Source: Gymnopilus junonius
Taxonomy: Eukaryota; Basidiomycota; Agaricomycetes; Agaricales; Galerinaceae
DNA: 15,998 nt
Assembly: GCA_015501075.1 (NCBI GenBank)
Contig: JADNYJ010000684.1
Location: forward strand, 1 to 15,998
Direction of reading: 5' to 3'
Below are positions 1 to 8,249 of the stretch, in pieces. The notes under the pieces are model-generated. The model searched no databases, was not told where the DNA came from, and saw only the letters and a program-made list of their open reading frames with translations. The translations under genes were made by a program, and so were the position numbers. Within the stretch, counting starts at the first letter, position 1. Every line of letters begins with the position of its first letter.

Positions 1-351
1 TTTTGTTCGGGGTTCCGTCTACATGTTGAAGACTCGAATTTCCTTTTCCAGTGCCTTTGTTACCAGGTTGTGTTTCTTCGTGAAGTTCTGGTCGATGAAC
101 TTCCCTTTTGCTCCAGTGTCTCCCAGAGCAGTTCCAATGATTTTCATTCTGTTCTCGGTCTCGAATGAAAAGGGCAATTGGAGCGATTTATTTTCAATTC
201 GAGCCGAGACTACAGAATAAATATCTAAGAAGGAGTTGCATACGTTGGTCTCATGCATCTCCTTATTGAAAACCCTCTTGGTCTCCCATTTCGTACACTT
301 CTTCGCATTCTTCTTTGGTGAGGTCCTGCATGAGGGACCTGATGTGCGCAT
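1..351 (-). pseudogene. retropepsin-like aspartic protease, start of pol (partial)
   Basis: This is the protease that would process the gag-pol polyprotein. The minus-strand frame contains ALGDTGAKGKFID (about 95-135), matching the D-T/S-G-A active site followed by a G.FID strand as in Ty3/gypsy retropepsins. It follows the zinc knuckle with overlap and a frame change, so expression would need frameshifting or the indels are decay. Near 20-30 the frame is lost again, and a reading resembling VDGTPNK continues in another frame toward the window edge. The remaining pol domains are outside. A retropepsin-like domain of another element type is possible, but the gag context makes gypsy most likely. 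Confidence 0.72.
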
Positions 352-1560
352 GGAGCGCTCTTCTCTTGAGGGGGTTTTTCTTTGGTGGAGGGTTCCTCCT
401 GTTCTTGCCTTTCTCAGGGCAGTCTCTCAAGACATGCCCAGGCTTCTTGCATCGGAAGCAGAGCCCTTTCCTCATGAGCTCGCTTCGTTCTTCCTGGGTC
501 ATGGCGTTGATGTCAATCTTGTCAATGTCCATGGCGTTCGGGTCTGGTGGTTTGTTCGGGGGTGCTGCGGGCGGGGTTTCCTCTGGCTATATTGGCCCAC
601 CAAGTCTTTCATTCATTCAGCGCTTGGGTGGTGGTCTTGCCCAAAAGGCACGCTAAATTCATTCAATGGGTGTCATACTCGACTGCCTTTCGCTGCCAGG
701 CGGCGAGCATGGTTGGGAGTATGTTGAGTCCATAATCTTCTCTTGAAGCCAATTGTTTAAGGCGTTCATGTAATAATCAATTAAGATGCTCTCATTCCCA
801 GTAGTGGGAATCTTGGCAGTCTTTACAAGTTCATTGAACTTGGTGTTCAGTTCGGCGGCTGAAGCTTTCCCTGCTTCAGGTTTGGAGTTCAAAGAAGCTT
901 GGTCCTTTGTCTTGGTCGGTTGAAGGCTTCATTGAAAGCCCTTTCGAAATCTAGGTAGAACCATAGTTTTTGTGATTGCTCCGGTAGGTATGCCTGCAGC
1001 GTTTTTGACCTCTTGGTTGTTCTTCTCTCCAAGCCTTCTTCCAGGCTTCTGCTTCTCCTCCTTTGAGAAGTCCAAGGGTGAATATGATTTTCTTGGCATC
1101 GGTGTTGTAAATGTCGCCATTTAATTCGAAATAGTTGCCCAAGTCTTGGACGAAGGTTTTGACCTTGGAGCAGTCTCCAGAGAAGGGTGTAGGAATGATT
1201 CCTATTCCTTTTCCATTGGAGGAGGTGGGAGCGGTGGGGGCGGTGTCAGAAGTTCCTTCTGGCATTTCAGGTTCATTCATTGGGTAAAAGACGGGTTGGG
1301 ATCTAAGTAGGGTACCTAGCAAAGATTCAAAGTCGTGTCTTAGTATGCCAGGTTCTTGGACGGTAGATCCAAAGAGAGTCGATCAGGTTAGAGGAGGTTC
1401 TTCTCCTTCTGGTGGTGTTTCGTATTCATCGGACGCACCTGCATCAGAGGTTCGTCAGTGTTTCGGGTCAGAGAATTCTTCATCACTAAAACTAGCAGCG
1501 AATCGTCCTCTTCTTCGAGCCGTAATGTCGGCGGATAATGCTTGCTAGGCAGAAGCATTG
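263..1560 (-). pseudogene. gag: gypsy gag, frameshifted
   Basis: Gag is the capsid/nucleocapsid polyprotein of the retrotransposon. The minus-strand reading runs from an acidic N-terminal part (about 1540-1330) through a capsid-like segment (PTPFSGDCSKVKTF near 1180; KGGEAEAWKKAW near 1040; ELNTKFNELVKTAKIP near 830) to a basic nucleocapsid. The zinc knuckle CFRCKKPGHVLRDC (about 411-455) fits CX2CX4HX4C. It is preceded by AMDIDKIDI, a motif common before the knuckle in mushroom gypsy gag. The frame changes several times (near 1025, between 890 and 960, and between 530 and 660), and TGA stops occur at 1383-1385 and 1455-1457. The true start is not clear; an ATG lies at 1557-1559 but in another frame. 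The family call is secure; this copy cannot make an intact Gag. Confidence 0.82.
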
Positions 1561-1718
1561 GATGAGGTGGTAGCTTGTTCTTTTGTTATGACTTTGATGA
1601 TAGATCCTAATCTGATAAGATAAGGACTAGCGTAGTGGTCGTAGAGTTCATTCGATGAAGTCTGCTAAGGTATTGTCTTCGACAGAAGAATGCCTTAGTA
1701 GTTCAAGTTCGCTCTGAT

Positions 1719-2031
1719 TGTTACAAGAGAGTATGATTCTCAAGAACAAGCTAAGGTACATGTAGACTAGCTACAGTTATATACTATTTGTGGTTGATAT
1801 TAATATAACGAAACAAAATGAAACAGGGGAATCGGAAAGGGGTGATCATCATCGGGGCAGTACAAGGGATGATGATCAAAAGGAAAGATCATCTGCATAC
1901 ATGTAAGAAAGTAAATGATCATCTTGCGAGCAAAGATGATCATGAAGAAACTATAAATAACAAATTGTTCGATAAATGATAAAGAAAAGAAATGGGGCAT
2001 GATAAGATAAGGGAATTGAGGAGTCGTAACA
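1719..2031 (-). repeat. 5' long terminal repeat of the gypsy element
   Basis: The 313-bp segment begins TGTTAC and ends GTAACA on either strand, the TG...CA inverted ends usual for LTRs. On the minus strand TGTTACGACTCC starts directly after the last recognisable recombinase codons. A TATATAA box lies near 1778-1784 on the minus strand, so U3 would be the right part and R-U5 the left part. The second LTR is outside the window, so the identity of the pair and the 5-bp target duplication (predicted to match the bases right of 2031, gattg) cannot be confirmed. Confidence 0.7.
1843..1943. promoter_or_regulatory. cluster of GATGATCA/TGATCATC motifs in the LTR U3
   Basis: Five near-identical copies of an 8-bp motif (GATGATCA on one strand, TGATCATC on the other; one copy lacks a base) lie within about 100 bp, in both orientations. 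They sit in the presumed U3 region, upstream of the TATA-like box for minus-strand transcription. Repeated motifs in U3 often act as enhancers or factor-binding sites; the factor is unknown to me. The motif core is the palindrome TGATCA. Confidence 0.5.
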
Positions 2032-2712
2032 GATTGTACCTTCTTGATTTGCAACAGAGCAGCAAAGGTGAACCCATTTGTCATCTCTGTACCAAGGTGC
2101 ATGGTTGGTGGTGTGCCAAGCCTGAATTCTGGAAAGCCATGTTTTAATAGTTTTACCAGCATTCTTACCAGAATAGGCAGAAATGAATGCTGAGAGGAGT
2201 GTGTATGAAGCTGGCATGCATTCGCATTCAGGAATATTCCCACAAAACTGAGTAAATCAGAGAATTCCAGCTGCATAGGTCGAGGCAGTGTCTTCTTTTA
2301 ATGCTGATCTGACTTTCAAGCAAGTTGTGCAGGTGAGTTGGCAGGGAAGAATTTTATGAATGTCATAGAGGTGGTTGTCTCCATATGGTGTACACCAAAA
2401 ATAGAGGCATTCTTTGGCTGGCACAAGAGGGTGTCGGTGATTTGGTACAATTTCATGTCCTATTTGAGGTTGGTGGCCTTTCTGCTTTGAAAACAGGAGA
2501 TCATTTGGGACATGCTCATAAAGGGATTGGTGTAAAGGATGTTCATCATTCAAAGCTTTATCAGCTTTTGAGAAAGAAGGAAAAGCAGTAAGAGGCTCAT
2601 GTGTAGAGGATGTATTGGGACAGTAGAAATCAGATATGGCAGTACAATCAGTTCTGACAGCCAAAGAATCAAAAGAAAATAACAGGTTAAGACTAGACAT
2701 GATATAAGACAT
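2032..2712 (-). pseudogene. tyrosine recombinase N-terminal part of the DIRS-like element, truncated by LTR insertion
   Basis: The recombinase integrates the circular DNA copy. The readable part covers the linker (HPLVPAKECLYFW) and the core-binding domain: STYAAGIL, then TGA 2257-2259 where Arg is expected, then FTQFCGN, AGKTIKTWLSRIQAWH, HAPWYRDDKWVHL and ANQEGT. This resembles mushroom DIRS-like recombinases. The frame is the same on both sides of the TGA. Homology ends at the LTR boundary, so the catalytic domain with the R-H-R-Y residues is absent; it may continue on the far side of the gypsy element beyond the window. The frame differs from that of RNase H; whether this was an intron, a separate ORF or decay cannot be told. 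Confidence 0.75.
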
Positions 2713-3892
2713 TTAGAAGATCAGAAGGAAGTTCAAACATCTTATTAAGACATTTGTCATCCAGACCAAGCAGACCCCGAGAAATTGGGTCTGCAGGGTT
2801 ATTTTCAGATTCAATGAACAATAGGTCAGGAGTAATGAATAAAGGATAGAGAATCTCATATGTGCAATGGATGGCAAGGTTAATGGTGTGATTAGCACTT
2901 CTACCTTTGGATAAAGCACCTATAGTACCTTGATTGTTGGAATAGATGCATAAATGAACATTAGAGAAGTTAAACTGTTGAAGAAAATAGACAAGAATTT
3001 TGATGGCAACAGTTTCGAGCCAGCAAATATCTTGTCCAGGGGATTTCCAGTTGTCTGCTAATTTGAAGGCAGCCCAATGATTGTCAATGACTATGCCAAT
3101 CCCCCAAGATGTGGAAGCATCCATGAAAATGCTGAGGTCCTTGACAGGACCACAAGGGAGGAGAGTTCGTGACATGTCTTCCTGCATTAGAGCATTATAC
3201 CACCAACAGAGGTCAGAAATCACAGAAGCAGGGGGGAAATGTCATACAAAATCATCTCCTTTGAAGGAAGCTGCAAAATTTGAGAGTGAGGGAAGGCAAG
3301 AATGACCCTCAAGGTAGATGAAGGTGACATGGCATAGAGAGCCATGAATATGCTTGATGTCAATTAATTGACATCTGTGACCACCAAAATGGTCAAGAAA
3401 AACCCAAACATGTTCAAGAAATTTTAAACATTTGGTAGGGGGTAGAGCCACTGAACAACATGGAACATCCCATCGAAAGCCAATGAAATCAGAGACAAAT
3501 TCAAAGTGGGCATTGCCTTTGTCAGGGTGCCAAGGAATGCCCAAAGGCTGAATATGGGCAAGGCACTCCTCTCTGTCATACATATAATGAAACCCGTTTT
3601 GTTGGTATGGACTGTTTTTGACAGGGAAGCAGAAGATGTTGAGATCATCTTCATATTTGCAGATTGGGGCAACATCTTCCTTGACCCAGATGTTGACAGT
3701 GGCATTACCCACCATGCCTGCATTGCTGCTAGTGCTTCCAAGACCAAAAGGATTGCAATGTTCAATCCAAAATTCACCTGGCCAACCCTGGATGACCAAC
3801 CAAGGCTTGTGGTCAGGTACAATAGGGTAAGTATGATGAAATTTTGTGATATCAAAGCTACAAGCTTGTGTACCAGGGGGTGTCATTGCAAT

Positions 3893-4102
3893 CTGAAGAG
3901 AAAGAGATGAGATATAGATGAATAGCAAATAGTGAATGGTGGTGAATAGGGAATAGTGAATAGAGAATAGCATGAAAAGTGAATAGCAGATGGAGAATAG
4001 CAAATGGTGAATAGCAAATAGCAAATAGAAAGAATAGAGAATAGAGAATAGAGGAATAGAGAATAGAGGAATAGAGAGAGGAAAGAATGGCATGTCACAT
4101 AC
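3893..4102 (-). other. phase-0 intron inside the RT gene
   Basis: On the minus strand, donor GTATGT (first base 4102) and acceptor CTTCAG (last base 3893) join ADI to IAMTPPGTQACS, giving a continuous RT N-terminal reading that leads into motif A. The 210-nt insert itself reads as a low-complexity Leu/Tyr/Ser/Phe peptide foreign to any RT. Its length is mostly the short tandem repeat annotated separately. Splicing is inferred, not shown; an intron in a retroelement is unusual because reverse transcription of spliced RNA should remove it. Confidence 0.65.
3914..4077. repeat. GAATAG-type microsatellite/minisatellite
   Basis: Many imperfect copies of a 6-9 nt unit (gaatag plus 1-3 variable bases such as a, c, ca, tg, ag) run through this stretch, most regular at 4030-4077 (agaatagagaatagaggaat). 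It fills most of the inferred RT intron. Variation in spacer length is typical of replication slippage. Confidence 0.85.
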
Positions 4103-4670
4103 AATATCAGCCATGCGAGAAGCAGTGTCAAAGCATGTAGGAAAGGACTCCTTGCCAACATGAGAGTTGACTGAAGGAGCAGAATGGGAGTTCTTTGATA
4201 AGTGTCAACAGATCTGAATCTTATCCAGAACCCCAGGAGCTTGTGGTTGTATGGCAATGAGCAAAGGCAATGAGAAGAAAGGGCCATGAAGAATACCCTC
4301 AACTTCAGATTGAGAAAAGGGACCAGACATTTGATCATCCTTAGCTTCATCCTGGAGGTACTCCTGAATTTTGTCCATGTATTCATGGCAAGAAACATGG
4401 TTGGGAATGATCATTGTGCATGTCAATGGTGGCATATGTCTGATTGGAAAGCCATTTGAGAGATTAGGACAAAGTAAAGGATAAAGGGGCAGAAGATTGT
4501 GTTTATTCAAGAAAAAATTGAAAGCATGCACATCATATGGAGTAGTAATTCTTTGGAAAAGGGATGGGAAAGAATGGAGATTAGGCTCGAAAGGATGACG
4601 TACAATAGATTCAGAGAAATTCATGTATGAGAGAGATTTTTGTGAGTTGATGAAAACAGAAAGAAAGTCA

Positions 4671-5977
4671 TCAGAGGTCATTTGGTTTTGGCTGGCATGT
4701 CCAGGAGAAGGTGTGGTGAAGGCCTCCACAGAATGAACAGATGTGGGCATGTTGCTTTCCATGATAACAAGAGGCAGTGTTCCTGATGTTCCAGTGGATA
4801 CAGATTTCTTTGCTGTTGGGAGAATGCAAGGATTTATTGATATATTTGGCAAAGACTGGCTTACCATCTGGGAACTTGGGAGGGGACACATTGTCAGCAT
4901 GTGATAGGAGTGTGTGTCTGCACTCTCTGCAGAGAATGCAGCATGCAGAGGGAGAGGACTTGCTGCTGCTGGATGGAAAGGGTGTTGTAGGAGGCAAGTC
5001 TCATCCAAATTTAGCCAGTCCAGCAATCATAGATTGCATCTGTGATTTGAGGTCAAAAGAGTTTTTAATGATGTCATACCTATGTGCATAGAAGGAAGCA
5101 TCACATGTGGTAGGCTGAGCATAGAATTCTTGACAGAGTTCAAGCTCCATAGATTTCCAGGCATCATAATAAACAACCTTGTCCTTTTGGTGATTGAACA
5201 AGTTGAAATGCTGCTTCCACAAAAGGACCAGGATCTGCCTTCAACAACATTGCAAGTGCACTGGAAATGGAAGCAATTGTAAGTGGCTTCCATCCATTGG
5301 GCATGCAACATTTCAAGCTCTGTGAGATCCAATCTAGCGAGTAACTTCTTGCTATCAATGATACTGAATCCCTTTTTCTCTCCAGGTTTGGGATTCACTT
5401 TAAAGATTGGAACATTAGCACCATTGACAGAGAGATAAATGAGACTTGAGTTAAGAAAGAGGGGAAGCAGGACCATACCGCAATCTTCTGTTTCATAGAG
5501 AAGTTGAGTATACTGAATCTCAAGAGGGGTGTCAATGGTCTGTGGCTTTAAAAGGGCTCCATCCATACAGCAGCATTTAGCAACATGTTGATCAGCAATA
5601 GAGTTGACCTCATGTTTGTTCTCCACAGAATCTGCAAGATCACAATCAGTGAGGAAGTTGGCGAGGTATGTTAGCATGACATCTTTGAATAGAGAGGTGA
5701 AAGAAGGGTGCTTGAGATGCTCTAGGTCTTCATCATCAATAGTAAACATAGAGGCAGTTTCTGAACTGGCCTCAGGATGAGACACTGGATCAGCCTCATG
5801 TTGAAGAGTCCTCATGTTGCACTCATCATTCTGTTCCTCAATTTCCTTGCACTTCTTCAGTTTAAACTTCAAAGACAAAGATTTAAAGGCCCAGATGACA
5901 GCAGCGCTGGTATGGGTATGAGGCTGGCGAGGTGGAACTTCCAAATCCAAGGTTCATCCATTGTTAGAGTCCTCCAT
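4671..5977 (-). pseudogene. ORF1 (gag-like) of the DIRS-like element, with zinc finger
   Basis: The probable start is ATG at 5975-5977, but codon 8 (5954-5956) is already TGA. Reading continues in that frame to about 5230, passes a 1-nt frameshift near 5222-5240, and runs on through AWKSMELELCQEFYAQP to a second TGA at 5001-5003 (FG-stop-DLPPTTPF). It ends with a Cys/His-rich segment, ICIHWN...CSFCGGLHHTFSWTC (about 4690-4790), of the kind seen at the end of ORF1 in mushroom DIRS-like elements and presumed to bind nucleic acid. The zinc-finger frame stops at 4671-4673 and the RT frame, shifted by one base, takes over just below. ORF1 has no enzymatic motif; its particle role is inferred from position. 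Confidence 0.75.
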
Positions 5978-6521
5978 CAGCCCAGCACCTAGGGTGTCCA
6001 AAGAAGACATTGAAAGCTCAAAGAATGAGATAAAATTGCCAAAATACTATGGACATGGCAGATGTGAGAAGCTTCTTGCTGAGAAAAGACTGTTCCCACA
6101 TGTGAGTTGGCATGGGTCACAGCACACATCATGGCCTGAGGACAGTCGCATCACAGAACCATTGTCCTCCTGAACAGGCAGGCATGATGGGGCTTGTGTC
6201 ACTTGCTTTGCCCCTGTTGTTTTCTGTTGCCTTTGCCTCCTGCCCTGGTGCCATTCCTTTTTTGTCTCATCTCCATCAACTCAACCCACTAATTTATTGA
6301 TTTCCCCACTTTGCAGGTCTGTCAGTCTGTTTGATGGCCCTTGGCCCACTGATGGGCTCGTTTGTGTGCTGGCAAGCCTCAGCACAGTCTGCAACAACTC
6401 TCTCAACATGATGAGCCCCCAGCAGCTGGCTGTTTTCATCCTTGCTTATGTGTTCTATCTATTGGCAACATCCTTCCTTATCTCGGCCCCATTCTTCTGG
6501 ATTCCATATTATATCTATGCT
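5978..6521. other. no recognisable gene; leader/promoter region
   Basis: This stretch separates the divergent DIRS-like ORF1 (minus) and the plus-strand gene at 6522. I see no protein family on either strand. It is CpG-poor with pyrimidine-rich stretches (about 6195-6260 and 6450-6515), compatible with a fungal promoter or 5' UTR. The plus frame upstream of ATG 6522 stays open back to about 6297 and reads as a hydrophobic stretch; I take this as pyrimidine-rich noncoding DNA, though an upstream exon cannot be excluded. The unlocated 5' repeat of the DIRS-like element may lie here. Confidence 0.5.
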
Positions 6522-8122
6522 ATGATGGATGTCGATGAGCTGGAAAACACTGGGATGGATGTGGACTGTCCCAATCTGGAGAAAGGAGTGCCTTGTGAAC
6601 AGGGCTTGAACCGACTCCCATTCCTGAAGCTGAATGCAGATGGGACCATTGAGACTCAGTATCTGGATATGTAAGTACTTGATTTCGCTTTCCTGTACTG
6701 ATGAGTATCTGATATCCCATACAGTGGTGTAAACATGGCAAATCTGACAATGCAGCTTGAAGATTTCAGCAGAAAGGAAGACCTGTGGGATCAGTGTGTA
6801 GTCTTCCATTCTCACCACATGTGGAATTACTGACAGCCTCCTTTAGCCTGAGATCTGGTGCCTGCTGTGCTCACTTGGGATGCTGACCTGGGACTGAGCA
6901 AACCAAGCCAGCTGTGCTGAAGAGATCGGTGAAGTGACATGAGATCATGTTTGGGGATGACCCTGCTGCTGCAAGGACTCTGCTTGCAGCCTTGCAACAG
7001 GCAAATGTGGGCTGGAATGACAAACAGCATGAAGCCAACTTGCAATGGGTATGTATCCCTCCATGATCAGGTTATAGCATGCTACTTATTCCCCTCACAC
7101 AGGCTGATCATATCACCACTCAGTATCCATATTACCTGGAGGAAAAGTGTCTCGAACTTGCAGCTAATGATGCGAAAAGCATTCCTTTGATGGTATATCT
7201 AATTTTTGATGTTATCTTGGCTCTCTTCTGCTTTGCAGTACAGGTAGCCCAAGATGTAAAACAAAGCATTGAGAATACCAATATACAGCTCATGCAAATC
7301 CTTCAACACATCACAGCTTCCCCATCTCATCCTGCCTTCCCTTCTACTCAACAGTCCAAAGTTGTGGCTGCTAGCCCTTCATGTGGCAGTGTGTATCAAC
7401 CTGCTTTGGTACCCATGCCCTTCCTAGTTCCGCCACCATCTCTACAGCCACAGGACCAAAGTAGCATGCTCGTGACTCAGTCTTTGACTCTTGGTGATGG
7501 TCAATAGCTCATTTTTGCAGCTGATGATATCCCTGCTCCACCAGCAGTGTCATTTGCTCATGACATAGCCACTCTGAACAGTATGTGGGATGACATGAGT
7601 GAGCATTGGGCCAATGACTCAAAGCTGCACATTAAAGGCATTGCTGTTGCAATTGCATATTGGAAGGACATCTACACCTCGAAGGCGAACATCAACTGGA
7701 AGCCAAGGCAATGGAAGGGAATCAAGGGAAACTGGTTTAATTGGAAGGTAAGATCATTATCTCAATTTTGCAACAGCAGCTGATTGAACTTTGGTTATTA
7801 ACAGGTCATCATTCAGTGGTATCATGAAGGCACACCTGACCAGTTTTGGGCTGCCTTTTCAGAAAACAGTCAGCATCTGGGCTACAAGGCAATTCTTGAG
7901 CAGCTTTCTCTTGAAAAGAAGGAGAAGAACCACCAGCTTGCTGAGAGGATCAAGGCCAAATATGGTGACCAGTTTTCTCAGGTTTTCTCATACAAGAAGA
8001 ATGGTAAGATTCATGTGAAGAGTAGGGATTGTGATATTATAAAACAGTATTACAAGGAGAAGGGAATTGTAGTCAAGGATGAGGCTGAGGAAATGGATGA
8101 AAGGGAGATTGGGGATGAATAA
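6522..8122 (+). pseudogene. multi-exon orphan gene, mushroom repeat-family protein of unknown function
   Basis: I do not recognise a named domain. Suggested exons: 6522-6670 (MMDVDELENTGMDVD start), 6725-about 7048, 7103-7192, 7244-7460, 7521-7747 and 7805-8122 (TAA at 8120-8122). All introns are 50-60 nt with GT-AG ends and preserve frame; the 7461-7520 intron has a weaker donor (GTAGCA) but removes a TAG at 7505. The C-terminus is strongly coding-like: YWKDIYTSK, WKGIKGNWFNWK, IIQWYHEGTPDQFW, KAKYGDQFSQVFSYKKNG, then an acidic tail. The second exon holds four in-frame TGA codons (6831, 6849, 6918, 6930) and then a frame change before MFGDDPAAARTLLAALQQ at 6947, so this copy is broken. The aromatic/basic C-terminal block resembles abundant hypothetical proteins of Agaricomycetes; I infer a mobile-element link from context only. 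Confidence 0.65.
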
Positions 8123-8249
8123 CCATGTGTCATGTTGCAGTGCCTTTCACCATAGCTTTCTCATAATGTACAGGTCTTTTCAATTCATAATAATCTGTCT
8201 ATAACATTCTTGACATATTGAACTATAATCTGTCTATCCCTATCCCTAT

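Larger units (their letters stand above)
1..2031 (-). mobile_element. Ty3/gypsy-type LTR retrotransposon, 5' part
   Basis: Read on the minus strand the order is LTR, leader, gag with a CCHC zinc knuckle, then a retropepsin-like protease, which is the gag-pol order of Ty3/gypsy elements. Pol (reverse transcriptase, RNase H, integrase) and the second LTR must lie left of the window. The right edge is set at 2031, where the TGTTAC-starting LTR begins and homology to the recombinase of the flanking DIRS-like element stops abruptly. CpG is frequent here (about 3.4 per 100 nt by hand count) against about 0.4 per 100 nt beyond 2031, which supports a younger insertion. Several 1-nt frameshifts make this copy defective. 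Confidence 0.85.
2693..4670 (-). pseudogene. reverse transcriptase-RNase H of the DIRS-like element
   Basis: This is the polymerase that copies element RNA to DNA. In order: an N-terminal stretch NLLPLYPLLCPNLSNGFPI (about 4430-4500); MSGPFSQSEVEGILHGPFF (4270-4330); TGA at 4205-4207 in the place of an arginine (QIC-stop-HLSK); an intron at 3893-4102; motif A DITKFHHTYP (about 3830-3860); FGLGSTSSNAG; catalytic YEDD at 3644-3655; GFRWD at about 3466-3480. TGA 3242-3244 separates the RT part from RNase H (FMDAS, LETVA, YSNNQG, ADPISRG). The third RNase H acid is changed: AAC at 2936-2938 gives Asn where YSDNQG is usual. RNase H ends at TAG 2693-2695 and the recombinase lies in another frame. 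RT catalytic acids look intact, but the ORF is not translatable. Confidence 0.85.
2032..5977 (-). mobile_element. DIRS-like tyrosine-recombinase retroelement, decayed
   Basis: On the minus strand the order is ORF1 with a zinc finger, reverse transcriptase, RNase H, and the N-terminal domain of a tyrosine recombinase. This is the arrangement of DIRS-order retroelements, which integrate by a recombinase rather than a DDE integrase. The RT has the K-Y-E-D-D and GFRWD motifs and the RNase H ends in ESENNPADPISRG, typical of this order in mushrooms. The left end is cut by the gypsy LTR at 2031/2032. The terminal or split direct repeats that should flank the element were not identified, so 5977 is only the first possible ORF1 start. 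Five in-frame TGA codons, one clear frameshift and near-absence of CpG show an old, dead copy. I cannot say whether it is DIRS proper or Ngaro-like. Confidence 0.82.

Noticed and set aside
236..727. Plus-strand readings of 113-163 codons across the gypsy gag
   Set aside because: They are antisense to the zinc-knuckle region and show no family resemblance; the minus strand carries the recognised protein.
1771..1780. LTR boundary at ctaca (1775) with a TGTAG start
   Set aside because: The TGTTAC/GTAACA pair at 1719-2031 has better inverted ends, coincides with the loss of recombinase homology, and leaves the TATA-like box inside the LTR.
3506..3910. Plus-strand reading of 134 codons across the RT
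   Set aside because: It is the antisense of the RT catalytic region, with no motif of its own.
3914..4110. Hydrophobic N-terminus (membrane anchor) on the RT protein
   Set aside because: The Leu/Phe/Tyr-rich peptide is only the translation of the GAATAG-type repeat within the inferred intron; no related RT has such a segment.
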